A stretch of 64,000 bases of DNA from Magnetococcales bacterium WMHbinv6 (GCA_002753135.1 PDZV01000003.1:1-64000), one strand, 5' to 3'. Counted from the stretch's first letter, positions 53,766 to 62,835 are shown. The notes: generated by a model from the letters alone, not told the origin. Translations and numbers: made by a program.

Positions 53766-54282
53766 ACCGATGCCAGTCACCGGGCTCAAAGCCATTCATC
53801 TGCCGGATCCGCCCAGCTGGTGGCCGCCGGCTCCGGGCTGGTGGTGGCTGTCGGCAGGGCTGATCCTGTTTTTGCTCTTCGCCCTTTTTTTCAGCTATTA
53901 TCGCCGCAAAACCACCTTGCGCCGTTTGGCGTTGCAGGCGTTGCAGCGTTCCGTTGCCTCTGCGGTGCAGCATCAGGATGATCAACGGTTGTTGAGCGAA
54001 CTCTCCATCCTGTTGCGCCGGGTTGCCCTGGCCGCCACACAGCAGACGGCACGCGCTGCCGTTGCCAGATTGACCGGCGAAGCCTGGCTGCAGTTTTTGG
54101 ATCAGGATTGGCCTGACAAACCCTTTTGCCAGGGGATCGGTCGTTTATTGATCGTGTTTCCCTACCAGCCTCCGGGAAGCGGCAGCACTCTGGCCGACAC
54201 AGAGCGCACCGCTCTGCTTGCCCTCTGTCGGCGCTGGCTGGTTCGTTATTCACACCCTGATAAACTTGTGCTGCCATCATGA
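53758..54282 (+). CDS. DUF4381 domain membrane protein
   Basis: 174 residues from ATG 53758. It opens with IHLPDPPSWWPPAPGWWWL, a signature of DUF4381 proteins found after moxR-DUF58, followed by a single membrane segment (LSAGLILFLLFALFFSYY, about 33-50) and a cytosolic helical part with LLSELSILLRRVALA and GEAWLQFLDQ. Such operons normally go on with one or two VWA proteins and BatD; here the next gene is endA. Its last bases overlap endA by 4 bp. Confidence 0.8.
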   Translation: MSEPMPVTGLKAIHLPDPPSWWPPAPGWWWLSAGLILFLLFALFFSYYRRKTTLRRLALQALQRSVASAVQHQDDQRLLSELSILLRRVALAATQQTARAAVARLTGEAWLQFLDQDWPDKPFCQGIGRLLIVFPYQPPGSGSTLADTERTALLALCRRWLVRYSHPDKLVLPS

Positions 54283-55052
54283 AAGAGATCGCCTACGCCC
54301 TGCTCATCGCGGCCATGCTGCTTGCCTGGTCCCATTTTGCCAAGCAACAAACACCTCAACCGGCAGCACCGGTTGCCGAAACGGTTGCCATCCCCCATAA
54401 AATTCATGATTTCAATGAGGCCAAACGGTTGGCAGATCAACTTTTCAGCGACCACCGGGAAACCTTTTATTGCGCCTGCCGCTACGACAAACAACATCGC
54501 GTTGATGCCGGCAGCTGTGGTTATGTCGTGCGCAAAAATGCGCAGCGAGGCGAACGCATCGAATGGGAGCATATTGTGCCAGCGCATGCTTTTGGTGGCA
54601 ATCGCACCTGCTGGCGTGAAGAGATCTGTCAAAAAGAGGGCAAACACTATAAAGGCAGAAAATGTTGCGAAGAGCAGGACGCCCTTTTCAACGCCATGGA
54701 GGGAGATCTGCACAATCTGGTCCCAGCGGTCGGCGAGTTGAACGCTGATCGCGGCAATCGCCCCTTTGCCATGGTCAACGGCAAAGGGGGGGAATATGGG
54801 GCTTGCGACTTTCAAGTCGATTTTGAGCGGGATGTTGTCCAACCCCGAGCAGCCGTCCGCGGTGATATTGCCCGCACCTATTTCTACTTTGAAAAACTCT
54901 ATCATCTGCCGATCAGCGCGGAGCAACGCAAACTGTTTGCCCGTTGGGACAAAGAAGATCCGGTCGACAACTGGGAACGGGAACGCAATCGCCGCATCAA
55001 AGCGTTGCAAGGAAACGGCAACCCCTTTGTCGAATCCGCCGCACGGCCATGA
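54279..55052 (+). CDS. Endonuclease I (EndA family)
   Basis: 257 residues. An N-terminal membrane/signal stretch (YALLIAAMLLAW) exports it. The beta-beta-alpha-metal nuclease core is RIEWEHIVPAHAFGGNR with catalytic His about 98, then DLHNLVPAVGELNADRGN. Four or more Cys (CACR, TCWREEIC, CCEEQD) suggest disulfides as in E. coli and Vibrio EndA/Vvn. It degrades DNA in the periplasm or outside. Coupling to moxR-DUF58-DUF4381 by overlap is unusual. The symbol endA would fit. Confidence 0.88.
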   Translation: MKEIAYALLIAAMLLAWSHFAKQQTPQPAAPVAETVAIPHKIHDFNEAKRLADQLFSDHRETFYCACRYDKQHRVDAGSCGYVVRKNAQRGERIEWEHIVPAHAFGGNRTCWREEICQKEGKHYKGRKCCEEQDALFNAMEGDLHNLVPAVGELNADRGNRPFAMVNGKGGEYGACDFQVDFERDVVQPRAAVRGDIARTYFYFEKLYHLPISAEQRKLFARWDKEDPVDNWERERNRRIKALQGNGNPFVESAARP

Positions 55053-55127
55053 GCTTCGCGCCTGCGTTCCAGGGTTATCGAACGCTATCAATCGACTGCG
55101 TTTTCTAACGATTTTCAACCATCCCAC

Positions 55128-55155
55128 TTGCCACGACAGGCGGTTTTGGTATAGG
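55128..55155 (+). promoter_or_regulatory. Candidate sigma70 promoter of the GH17-GT2 gene
   Basis: TTGCCA (55128-55133), a 16-base spacer, then TATAGG (55150-55155). It lies 93 bp before the ATG at 55248, in the 195-bp gap after endA. Match is moderate. Confidence 0.4.
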
Positions 55156-55247
55156 ATTTTTCGGTTGCCTTCCCGCTGACCAATCCGGTTTCGGTGGTAG
55201 CCATTCTCGGTTATCTGTTCTCTTCTGGTCATTTCGGATTTTGTTCC

Positions 55248-57926
55248 ATGAAACCAAGCCATTGGTTGATTGTCGTTGCCGTTTCGCTGGTCACCTTCAG
55301 TTTATGGGCCTGGTTCAACCAGCCACTCGAAGAGCCTCTCTGGCCGGATCGGGTGATGGGCTTTGCCTTTTCTCCCTATCGGGCCGATCAAAACCCGCAG
55401 GAGGGAACCCATCCCACTGCGGAACAGATCGAAGAAGATCTGGCCCTGCTCTCCGGTAAAACGCACGCCGTCCGCACCTATACCGTGCAGGCCACCTTGT
55501 CGGAAATTCCCCGTCTGGCCCGCAAATACGGCATCAACGTCATGGTGGGGGCCTGGGTCGACAATACCGATGAGGAGAAAAATGAAAACGAAATCGATAA
55601 ACTGATCGAGGTCGTCAACAACAACTGGCGCAACGTGGTCCGGGTGATCGTCGGCAACGAAACGTTGCTGCACAATCAACGCACCATCGAACAACTGATC
55701 GGCCATCTGGATCGGGTACGCGCCTCTGTCAGCACACCGGTCAGCACCGCCGAACCGTGGCATATCTGGCTCAAATATCCCGAACTGGTGGAACATTGCG
55801 ACTTTATCACCGTGCATATGCTCCCCTACTGGGAGGGGATCAACCAGGAAGAGGCCATCGATTATATCGTCGGTCGCATGAACCAGATCAAAGAGGCCTA
55901 TCCCGACAAACCGATCATTATCGGTGAGGTCGGCTGGCCCAGCGCCGGACGTACCCGCATCAACGCCAAAGTGGGCATGGTGGAACAGGCCACCTTCCTG
56001 CGCCGTTTTCTGGCCCGCGCCATCCAGGAAAAATATGTCTATTACGTCATCGAAGCCTTTGACCAACCCTGGAAAACCAAATCGCTGGAGCGGGGTGTCG
56101 GGGCCTATTGGGGCGTCTATGATGCCAACCGCAAGCCAAAATTTCCTTTCGATGCCCCCATCGTCGGCATTCCGCAGTGGTATGTACTGGCCGCCGCTTC
56201 TCTGATGGTCGGCATGGTGGTGATCACCTTGCTGTTTCTTGACAGCCAGACCCTGCGCCGACGCGGTCGCTTTTTTCTGGCGGCACTCGCCTATGCGGTT
56301 GCCTCGCTGGCGGTCTGGGTGGTCTACAACTACAGCCAGCAATATCTTACCAACAGCGCCATGGTGGTGGGTATTCTGCTGGGCATCGGCATGATCGGGG
56401 TCATTGTCGTCTTTTTCGCCGAAGCCCATGAGTGGGCAGAAGCCGCCTGGGTCAATGTCCGTCGCCGTGCCATCAATCCACCCGATAAACCCGATGACAG
56501 CCATCTGCCCTGGGTTTCGGTCCATGTCCCCGCCTATAACGAACCACCGGACATGATGATCGAAACCCTGAATGCGTTGGCGCAACTCGATTATCCCTAT
56601 TATGAAGTCATCGTCATCGACAACAACACCAAGGATCCGGCAGTCTGGGAACCGGTGCGCGACCACTGCCAGAAGCTGGGTGAACGTTTCCGCTTTTTCC
56701 ATGAGGATCCTTTGGCAGGCTTCAAGGCGGGTGCGCTCAATTTTGCCCTGCGCCATACCGATGCCCGGGCCGAAATTGTCGCCGTGATCGACAGCGACTA
56801 TCGGGTCGATCCCCGCTGGCTGCGCGATCTGACGCCCCCCTTCCAGAAACCGGATGTGGCCATCGTCCAGGCCCCGCAAGACTATTGCGACCAGCAGGAA
56901 AGCCTCTTCAAATCGATGTGCTACGCCGAATATCGCGGCTTTTTCTATATCGGCATGATCACCCGCAACGAACGCAACGCCATCATCCAGCATGGCACCA
57001 TGACCATGGTGCGCCGCAGCACCTTGGTCGATATCGGTGGTTGGGCCGAATGGTGTATCACGGAAGATGCAGAACTGGGTCTGCGCATCTTTGAAAAAGG
57101 GTATCAGGCACTCTACGTTCCGCGCAGCTATGGCGTCGGGGTGATGCCGGACACCTTTGTTGATTTCAAAAAACAGCGTTTCCGCTGGGCCTATGGAGCG
57201 GTCCGCATTCTGCGTTCCCATATCGGTGAGCTGCTCGGCTGGCGTCCCACCCACCTGACCTTGGGCCAGCGTTACCATTTTGTTGCCGGTTGGATTCCCT
57301 GGCTGGCCGATGGTTTCAACCTGATCTTCAACCTGTTTGCCCTGTTCTGGTCAGCCGGGATGATCGTCGCTCCACTGCATGTCGACTCTCCCTCCATGAT
57401 CTTCAGCACGCTGCCGCTGGCCCTGTTTGCCTTCAAACTGCTGAAACATTTTTACCTCTATTCCGCCAACGTCGGCTACAGCCTGGGCAGCTCCATCGCG
57501 GCGGCCATCGCTGGACTTTCTCTTTCCCATACCATCTCCCTGGCGATTATCGAAGGATTCTTCGGCAAGGATAAACCCTTCTTCCGCACCCCCAAACTGG
57601 CCGATGGACACCGTTTCTGGCGCGCTTTGGCCACCGCCCGTGATGAAACCATGCTCATGTTTGCCTTTTGGGTGGCCGCCTGGGGGGTGTACAAACATGT
57701 GGGCTTCGATTTTATCGATACCCGCATCTGGGTCAATGTTCTGATCGTGCAATCGATCCCCTATGCCGTCACCTTGATCATGGCGGCCATCAGTGGCATG
57801 CCTGCGCACAAACCGGCTGCACCTGTAGCGGCGGCAACCCCTCCGGCTGCATTGGCCCACGATACTGCCCATCATTGCCAAACATCGGAACAAGGAGAGT
57901 CGATACAACCGACACAGAGAGAATAA
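55248..57926 (+). CDS. Membrane GH17-GT2 fusion, NdvB-like beta-glucan synthase/transglycosylase
   Basis: 892 residues from ATG 55248. After an N-terminal membrane anchor, residues ~35-310 are a periplasmic GH17 domain with acid/base E138 (IVGNETLLHN) and nucleophile E227 (IIIGEVGWPSAG). Membrane helices lead to a cytosolic GT2 domain: VHVPAYNEP, VIDSDYRVD (DxD, about 513), TEDAELGLRI (about 605) and KKQRFRWAYG (QxxRW, about 645), then C-terminal helices. This layout is that of Pseudomonas NdvB, where GT2 makes beta-1,3-glucan and GH17 remodels or cyclises it. A role in periplasmic glucans or biofilm is inferred. Confidence 0.88.
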   Translation: MKPSHWLIVVAVSLVTFSLWAWFNQPLEEPLWPDRVMGFAFSPYRADQNPQEGTHPTAEQIEEDLALLSGKTHAVRTYTVQATLSEIPRLARKYGINVMVGAWVDNTDEEKNENEIDKLIEVVNNNWRNVVRVIVGNETLLHNQRTIEQLIGHLDRVRASVSTPVSTAEPWHIWLKYPELVEHCDFITVHMLPYWEGINQEEAIDYIVGRMNQIKEAYPDKPIIIGEVGWPSAGRTRINAKVGMVEQATFLRRFLARAIQEKYVYYVIEAFDQPWKTKSLERGVGAYWGVYDANRKPKFPFDAPIVGIPQWYVLAAASLMVGMVVITLLFLDSQTLRRRGRFFLAALAYAVASLAVWVVYNYSQQYLTNSAMVVGILLGIGMIGVIVVFFAEAHEWAEAAWVNVRRRAINPPDKPDDSHLPWVSVHVPAYNEPPDMMIETLNALAQLDYPYYEVIVIDNNTKDPAVWEPVRDHCQKLGERFRFFHEDPLAGFKAGALNFALRHTDARAEIVAVIDSDYRVDPRWLRDLTPPFQKPDVAIVQAPQDYCDQQESLFKSMCYAEYRGFFYIGMITRNERNAIIQHGTMTMVRRSTLVDIGGWAEWCITEDAELGLRIFEKGYQALYVPRSYGVGVMPDTFVDFKKQRFRWAYGAVRILRSHIGELLGWRPTHLTLGQRYHFVAGWIPWLADGFNLIFNLFALFWSAGMIVAPLHVDSPSMIFSTLPLALFAFKLLKHFYLYSANVGYSLGSSIAAAIAGLSLSHTISLAIIEGFFGKDKPFFRTPKLADGHRFWRALATARDETMLMFAFWVAAWGVYKHVGFDFIDTRIWVNVLIVQSIPYAVTLIMAAISGMPAHKPAAPVAAATPPAALAHDTAHHCQTSEQGESIQPTQRE

Positions 57927-57984
57927 TTGCCTGTCCTGCACCCGCGTCGTCAATGCTCCTTTTTTACTGGTTATTATCGGCTCC

Positions 57985-59244
57985 ATGAGTACCATCGCTC
58001 TGTTCTTTGCCCACTCTTTGTTGCTGGTATGCCTGCCCTATCTGGTGTGGCGCCTGCTCAATCTGCGCAATTGGGTTCCCTTGGTGGTGGTGCAAATTCT
58101 CTTCGGTATCATGTTGGGCCCCGCTGTGCTGGGGCGTTTGGCTCCCCAATTCTGGCACAACCTGTTTACCCCGGAATCTTTGACCAACCTCTCCGGGCTC
58201 TCCTGGCTTGCAGGCGTACTGTTTGCTTTTTTGACCGGTCTCCACCTGCAACCGGCAGAGTTCAGGGGGTTGGGTCGCTCTTTTACCGTGGTCAGCCTCT
58301 CCAGCATTTTGACCCCCACCCTGCTGGGTGTTCTGGCCGGGTGGCTGATTGCCACTCTCCACCCGGAAGCAGTTGGCACTTCCGCCTCCACCGCGCAGTT
58401 TGCCTCTGCCATCGGCGTCTGCATCGGCGTCACCGCCCTGCCGGTGCTGGGTGCCATCCTGCGTGAAAGCGGCTTGATCCATCATCGGGTGGGCCGCATC
58501 TCGCTGGGTATCGCCGCCATCAACGATGCCACCCTCTGGGTGTTGCTTGCCCTGCTGCTCTGGGGATTGCCCAACCGCCCAGACGCCTCCCTGAATGGTT
58601 TCTGGTTGCTGTTGATCGGTACCCTTTATTTTTTTGTGATGTATTTTCCGGTCCGTTTTCAACTCCGGCAACGAATCGGCAATCAGGAGGCGCTGTCGGA
58701 AAGTGGCCTGATTCTGGTTTGCGCCACCATCTTCAGTTCCGCCCTGGTTGCAGAGTGGTGTGGCCTGCATGCCATTCTGGGTGGTTTTGTCGCCGGATCG
58801 ATCATGCCACGCAAGGCTGCTCAGGCTGTCGCCGCCCAATTGGAACCGCTGACGGTGACGGTACTGTTGCCCTTCTTTTTTACCCGCACCGGCTTGACCA
58901 CCTACTTTGACCTTTTTTCCAGCGGCCTGTTTGATATTTTTCTGATTGCAACCATCACCTCCATGGCGGGAAAATTTCTTGGTACCGCCCTGCCCGCCCA
59001 TTGGATGGGCGAAGGTTGGCCGGTGGCTTGTGCCCTGGGTACCTTGATGCAGACCAAGGGCATGATGGAAGTGGTGGTGCTGACCGTCCTGCTCGAAGCC
59101 CAAGCCCTCTCGGTAACCTGCTTCTCAGGCCTGCTGTTCATGGCCATTGCCACCACGGTCTTTACCGCCCCCACCCTGCGCCTGACCTGCCACCTGACAA
59201 CCCTGCCCTGCCCCAGCAAAACCTCCTCCCCGGAACAACCCTGA
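57985..59244 (+). CDS. Cation:proton antiporter, CPA2 family
   Basis: 419 residues, about 12 membrane helices. CPA2 marks: LFGIMLGPAVLGRL near the N-terminus, LAGVLFAFLTGLHLQP, and the helix-4/5-like region GVCIGVTALPVLGAIL with SLGIAAINDATLWVLLALLL, where the Asn-Asp pair (ND, in IND) probably carries the ion. The Arg/Lys helix near FFFTRTGLTTYF is as in KefB/NapA relatives. No C-terminal TrkA domain. Substrate (Na+ or K+) unknown. It starts 58 bp after the glucan synthase gene. Confidence 0.85.
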   Translation: MSTIALFFAHSLLLVCLPYLVWRLLNLRNWVPLVVVQILFGIMLGPAVLGRLAPQFWHNLFTPESLTNLSGLSWLAGVLFAFLTGLHLQPAEFRGLGRSFTVVSLSSILTPTLLGVLAGWLIATLHPEAVGTSASTAQFASAIGVCIGVTALPVLGAILRESGLIHHRVGRISLGIAAINDATLWVLLALLLWGLPNRPDASLNGFWLLLIGTLYFFVMYFPVRFQLRQRIGNQEALSESGLILVCATIFSSALVAEWCGLHAILGGFVAGSIMPRKAAQAVAAQLEPLTVTVLLPFFFTRTGLTTYFDLFSSGLFDIFLIATITSMAGKFLGTALPAHWMGEGWPVACALGTLMQTKGMMEVVVLTVLLEAQALSVTCFSGLLFMAIATTVFTAPTLRLTCHLTTLPCPSKTSSPEQP

Positions 59245-59380
59245 CCTCTCACCCCGGCACGCTCTCCCCTCCTTGGCAAGCCTGGTTTTTTTGCCTATTG
59301 AGGTAAAGTTTCTCTGCCGCGTTTCGTGACTTGCCTGCGCACCATTTTTTCTGTATTGCAAGAAGGTTGGTAGCGCTGTT

Positions 59381-60643
59381 TTGGCACAGCGATTACCCAA
59401 GTCAGATCAAGAGGGGGGCCAGCCACTTTTTCGCTACACAGCCCGCAATGCACACACGGTAGTCAGCGGCTCCTTGCAGGCTGTCGACAGTGCCACTGTT
59501 GCCGCCCATTTGCTCAGTCAATCCCTGGAACCGCTAACCATTGAAGCACAGGCAGCAGCCCCTCTCTCCTGGCCGTTGCGCCACCTTTTTGCCGGAGAGT
59601 CGCTGCTCAGCGAGGAGACGATCCTCTTTGCCCGCCAACTGGCCGCCTTGATCAAGGCGGGCGTGGCGATCATTCACTCCCTGCAAACCATTCGGGAACA
59701 TAGCCGCCACCCTCTGCTCCAACAGGCCTTGAACAGTGTTATCGATTCGTTGCACGCCGGAGGCGATCTGGCCTCTGCCTGCGCCGATCATCCGCAGATT
59801 TTTGGCCGTCTGATTCCGCGCCTGCTCCGCGTTGGCGAACAGACCGGGCGTCTGGATAGTGCCCTTCTGCAAATCCATGCCTATCTGCTGATGGAACGGG
59901 ATTGGCGGCGACGACTCCGAGCGGCGCTGCGTTATCCCGCGCTGGTGCTGCTCACTGCCTTGCTCACCCTGCTGGTGGTCAATGCTTTTGTCATCCCCTC
60001 TTTTGCCAAACTGTTTGCCCGTTTTGCTGCCGATTTGCCGATGGTCACCCGTTTGCTGATCGGCTCTTCCCAATTGATCGAGCAACATTGGCTGCTGCTG
60101 ATCGGCTTGCTCTCTGCCCTGCTCTTTCTCTTGCCTGCCCTTCTGCACAGCCCTTGGCTGCGCCACTGGTGGGATCGACAAAAATTGCGCCTGCCGCTGG
60201 CTGGACCATTGATCCACAAATCGTTGCTGGCCCGTCTGGCACACACTTTTGCCATGGCCTATCACTCAGGATTAACCGTGGCACAAACCCTGGACATATT
60301 GGAAGAAACATTGGATAACCAATTCATGGTCCGCCAGCTGGCAGTCATGCGTCACAGCGTACAACAGGGTGATTCGTTGACCGAAGCGGCCCATCGCAGT
60401 GGTCTGTTTCCACCGATGGTTCTGCAAATGGTCGCCGTTGGGGAACAATCGGGACAACTGGGCGACCTGCTGCAGGAAGTGGCCCGGTACTATGATCGGG
60501 AAGTGGAATATGAAATGCAGGCGATGACAACGCTGCTGGAACCACTGCTGATCGCCATCGTGGCAGTCGTGGTGCTGATCCTGGCTCTGGGGATATTTCT
60601 CCCTCTGTGGAATCTGGGATCGGTCGCTTTGGGGAGGAGATAA
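59381..60643 (+). CDS. mshG: MSHA-type pilus inner-membrane platform protein MshG (GspF/PilC family)
   Basis: 420 residues from TTG 59381, the only start near the conserved N-terminus PLFRYTARNA. Two T2SSF domains (about 90-215 and 290-410) with EETILFARQLAALIKAGVAI, AHTFAMAYHSGLTVAQTL and ending LEPLLIAIVAVVVLILALGI. Three membrane helices. The platform joins the assembly ATPase to growing pilins. mshE, mshL and other partners are not in the window, so the rest of the machine must be encoded elsewhere. mshG is assigned from the downstream MshA/C/D/O/P-like set. Confidence 0.82.
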   Translation: MAQRLPKSDQEGGQPLFRYTARNAHTVVSGSLQAVDSATVAAHLLSQSLEPLTIEAQAAAPLSWPLRHLFAGESLLSEETILFARQLAALIKAGVAIIHSLQTIREHSRHPLLQQALNSVIDSLHAGGDLASACADHPQIFGRLIPRLLRVGEQTGRLDSALLQIHAYLLMERDWRRRLRAALRYPALVLLTALLTLLVVNAFVIPSFAKLFARFAADLPMVTRLLIGSSQLIEQHWLLLIGLLSALLFLLPALLHSPWLRHWWDRQKLRLPLAGPLIHKSLLARLAHTFAMAYHSGLTVAQTLDILEETLDNQFMVRQLAVMRHSVQQGDSLTEAAHRSGLFPPMVLQMVAVGEQSGQLGDLLQEVARYYDREVEYEMQAMTTLLEPLLIAIVAVVVLILALGIFLPLWNLGSVALGRR

Positions 60644-60644
60644 G

Positions 60645-61058
60645 ATGCGCAGGCGTTACCTGATCAGGGAGCAAAGCCATGTACACCACAACCAGCACGG
60701 TTTTACCCTGATTGAATTGATCATGGTCCTGTTGTTGTTGGGCATTCTGGCAGCGGTGGCGGCACCGAAATTTATCGATTTGACCGATCAGGCCGAAGAG
60801 GCTGCCGCCAACGGCCTCTTTGCGGCCAGCCAATCCGCCGCCGCCATCAACTTTGCCGCCAATCGGGCAGGAAAAAATTTAACCATGATCTCTTCCGGTT
60901 CCACCCTGGCCGCAACGCTCGACGGCGGGGCACCCGATGGCTGGTCCGTTGCCGGCAACGGCCTGACCCATGTTGGCAAAAATGGCACCACCTATACCAT
61001 TACCGTCAGCAGTGCCGAGAGCAGCTCTGCCAAAGCCCAACTCACCCGCAACTGGTAA
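60645..61058 (+). CDS. MshA/MshB-like major pilin (type IV prepilin)
   Basis: 137 residues. Eighteen- or nineteen-residue leader, then the prepilin cleavage G|FTLIELIMVLLLLGILAAVA with Glu at mature position 5. The following helix continues as PKFIDLTDQAEEAAANG, very like MshA. No Cys pair is present in the C-terminal part, unlike many MshA. GGAGGAG lies six bases upstream of ATG 60645, and the stop of mshG ends one base before it. Could be MshA (major) or MshB (minor). Confidence 0.82.
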   Translation: MRRRYLIREQSHVHHNQHGFTLIELIMVLLLLGILAAVAAPKFIDLTDQAEEAAANGLFAASQSAAAINFAANRAGKNLTMISSGSTLAATLDGGAPDGWSVAGNGLTHVGKNGTTYTITVSSAESSSAKAQLTRNW

Positions 61059-61068
61059 CAATCCGGCC

Positions 61069-61482
61069 ATGCCAGCCCGTGGCTTTACCCTGCTGGAACT
61101 GCTTTTGACCCTGATGCTGAGCGCCATTCTGCTGCTTGTCGCCCAACCGCACTGGCCCAACGCCCTGCTGCTCAGCGCCCAGGCCGAACAGTTGGCCCAG
61201 GATATCCGCTATACCCAGGCCCTGGCCATGCAACGGCAACAAACCCATACCATTCAATGGCTCGACCACAACCGCTACACCATCCTCGACGCCAGCAACC
61301 AGGCCATTGGCGGACAAGCAGAGGCGCTGTCGACAGAGACAAGCATGGAACCTTTTCGCTGTTCCTTTGCCGCCAGCACCGGCATTCCCAACGGTGCCAG
61401 CCAAATTCAACTGCGTTCGGGCAGCGATACCCTATTGCTACAGGTCAGCCAACTGACCGGAACGGTCACCATCCTGCCATGA
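61069..61482 (+). CDS. mshC: MshC-like minor pilin
   Basis: 137 residues from ATG 61069. Very short leader MPARG, then |FTLLELLLTLMLSAILLLVA with Glu5. The globular part (RYTQALAMQRQQTHTIQWL, CSFAASTGIPNG) has the pattern of GspH/FimT and MshC pseudopilins. There is no good ribosome site; translation may be coupled to the gene upstream. The stop overlaps the mshD start (ATGA). Confidence 0.72.
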   Translation: MPARGFTLLELLLTLMLSAILLLVAQPHWPNALLLSAQAEQLAQDIRYTQALAMQRQQTHTIQWLDHNRYTILDASNQAIGGQAEALSTETSMEPFRCSFAASTGIPNGASQIQLRSGSDTLLLQVSQLTGTVTILP

Positions 61483-61940
61483 ACAGCAAGCAGCGCGGTG
61501 CCTCCCTGCTGGAATTGTTGATCTGGATCATGGTGATCAGTGTGGCCGTTGCCGGTATCATACCGCTCTATCTCCAGACGCTCAGCCATTTGCACAGCCC
61601 GATGGAAGGGATGCAGGCCCACCTGCTGGCACAGGCGGTAGTGGAACAGCTGCAGGCCATTGATGCAAACTCGGCAAGTGATTTGAGTCAGTTACCCTCT
61701 GGAGAGTGTCGGCAACCGGATGGGGTGACCCCCTGGGTCGACCCTTCCTTGCCGCTGCGTTGCCGTATTGATTTGTGGGTTGCCCAACCCCCTGCTGGCA
61801 GCAACCCCTTTGCTTGTACCCGACAACCATGGACCGAAAATGACATTTATCTATGCGCCACCGTAACCGTACAGCACCACCCAACTCAACACCCCATTGC
61901 CCAACTGACCGCTCTCTACGCCAGAAAGGCACCGCATTGA
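61479..61940 (+). CDS. mshD: MshD-like minor pilin
   Basis: 153 residues. Leader MNSKQRG|ASLLELLIWIMVISVAVAG with Glu5. The globular part has Cys residues (SGECRQ, LRCRIDLW, FACTRQ, YLCATVTV) that may form disulfides, and reads like PilV/MshD proteins. Its start overlaps the mshC stop by 4 bp; its last 88 bp overlap the start of the next gene in another frame. Confidence 0.72.
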   Translation: MNSKQRGASLLELLIWIMVISVAVAGIIPLYLQTLSHLHSPMEGMQAHLLAQAVVEQLQAIDANSASDLSQLPSGECRQPDGVTPWVDPSLPLRCRIDLWVAQPPAGSNPFACTRQPWTENDIYLCATVTVQHHPTQHPIAQLTALYARKAPH

Positions 61941-62383
61941 TGGAGTGGGTTTTGGCCATGACCTTGCTGGCCATCCTGGTCGCCATTACCGCCCCGATGC
62001 TGGCTCTGTTGTTGGATGGCTATCTGCTGGCCAAAGCCAGTGCAGCCGCCAGCAGCGAAGCCACCCTGGCCATGACCCGCATGGTCAACGAATTGCGCAC
62101 TGCCGACATCAACACGATTCAAATCAGCCAGGGAACGGTGGCTTTTCAGAACGAAAACGGGGCCACCCGACTGCAACAGAGTGCGGGCAACGACCCAGGC
62201 ATTCGCATGCAACAACAGGGCAGCGAAGAGGTGCTGGCCCATGTTGCCGGCAGCAACTCCCTGCGTTTTACCCGCCTGAGCAACAATCTGCTGGCCATCT
62301 CCTTCACCGTCACCATTCCGCTGGCCGCAGGTACACCCATCCTGCAGCCGTGGACCACCGCCGTTTTTCTCTCCGGCCAATGA
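61853..62383 (+). CDS. MshO-like minor pilin (PilW/GspJ type)
   Basis: 176 residues from ATG 61853. The prepilin motif is KG|TALMEWVLAMTLLAILVAI with Glu at mature position 5. ATG 61940 is closer to mshD's end but would remove the cleavage site, and no other start codon lies between, so the 88-bp overlap with mshD is inferred to be real. The globular part (TLAMTRMVNELRTADIN, LRFTRLSNNLLAI) is as in MshO/PilW. Its stop overlaps the next ATG (ATGA). Confidence 0.68.
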   Translation: MRHRNRTAPPNSTPHCPTDRSLRQKGTALMEWVLAMTLLAILVAITAPMLALLLDGYLLAKASAAASSEATLAMTRMVNELRTADINTIQISQGTVAFQNENGATRLQQSAGNDPGIRMQQQGSEEVLAHVAGSNSLRFTRLSNNLLAISFTVTIPLAAGTPILQPWTTAVFLSGQ

Positions 62384-62835
62384 AGCGGCCCGCGACCATA
62401 TTCTGCCAAGGGAGTATCACCCTGTTGGCGGTTCTCATTCTGCTGGCCTTGGCCCTGTTGGGCAGCACGCTGGGCCGTCTGCATCTGCGCAGCCTGGATT
62501 TGGCACAGGAGTGGATCAACAAACCGGGTTTTGTGGCGCGAACGCTGGATCAACTGCTGGAATTGGGAAAAAGAGGAGCTTACGATCGCTTCAATAATCT
62601 CTGTGACTTACCGGTCGAAAACAGCTTCACGTGGCAGATACCGGGTTGGGGAAGCGTGACAGCCCGCATTGAGCCGCTGGATAGCGACAACACCTATCCG
62701 ATCAAGGTGGAAGCCAATCAGTCTGGCAAAAGCCGCACCCTCAATTGCCGCAACGCTTGCCGCAAGCAAAACACATCCGACCCGACAACGACACCTCAAG
62801 TGAGCGCAATCACCATCTCCTGCCCTCCGTTATGA
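62380..62835 (+). CDS. MshP-like minor pilin (PilX/GspK-like N-terminus)
   Basis: 151 residues. Leader MKRPATIFCQG| then SITLLAVLILLALALLGSTL, with no Glu at position 5, as in MshP, PilX and GspK, which sit at the pilus tip. The C-terminal part has four Cys (FNNLCDLP, LNCRNACRKQ, ISCPPL) that probably pair. Translation is coupled to the preceding gene. The 3' end overlaps clpA, on the other strand, by 6 bp. Confidence 0.65.
   Translation: MKRPATIFCQGSITLLAVLILLALALLGSTLGRLHLRSLDLAQEWINKPGFVARTLDQLLELGKRGAYDRFNNLCDLPVENSFTWQIPGWGSVTARIEPLDSDNTYPIKVEANQSGKSRTLNCRNACRKQNTSDPTTTPQVSAITISCPPL

Noticed and set aside
55302-57278. 658-codon open frame antisense to the GH17-GT2 gene
   Set aside because: No recognisable domain; the plus-strand frame has two complete catalytic domains.
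57964-59103. 379-codon open frame antisense to the antiporter
   Set aside because: Gln/Gly/His-rich shadow of a membrane protein gene.
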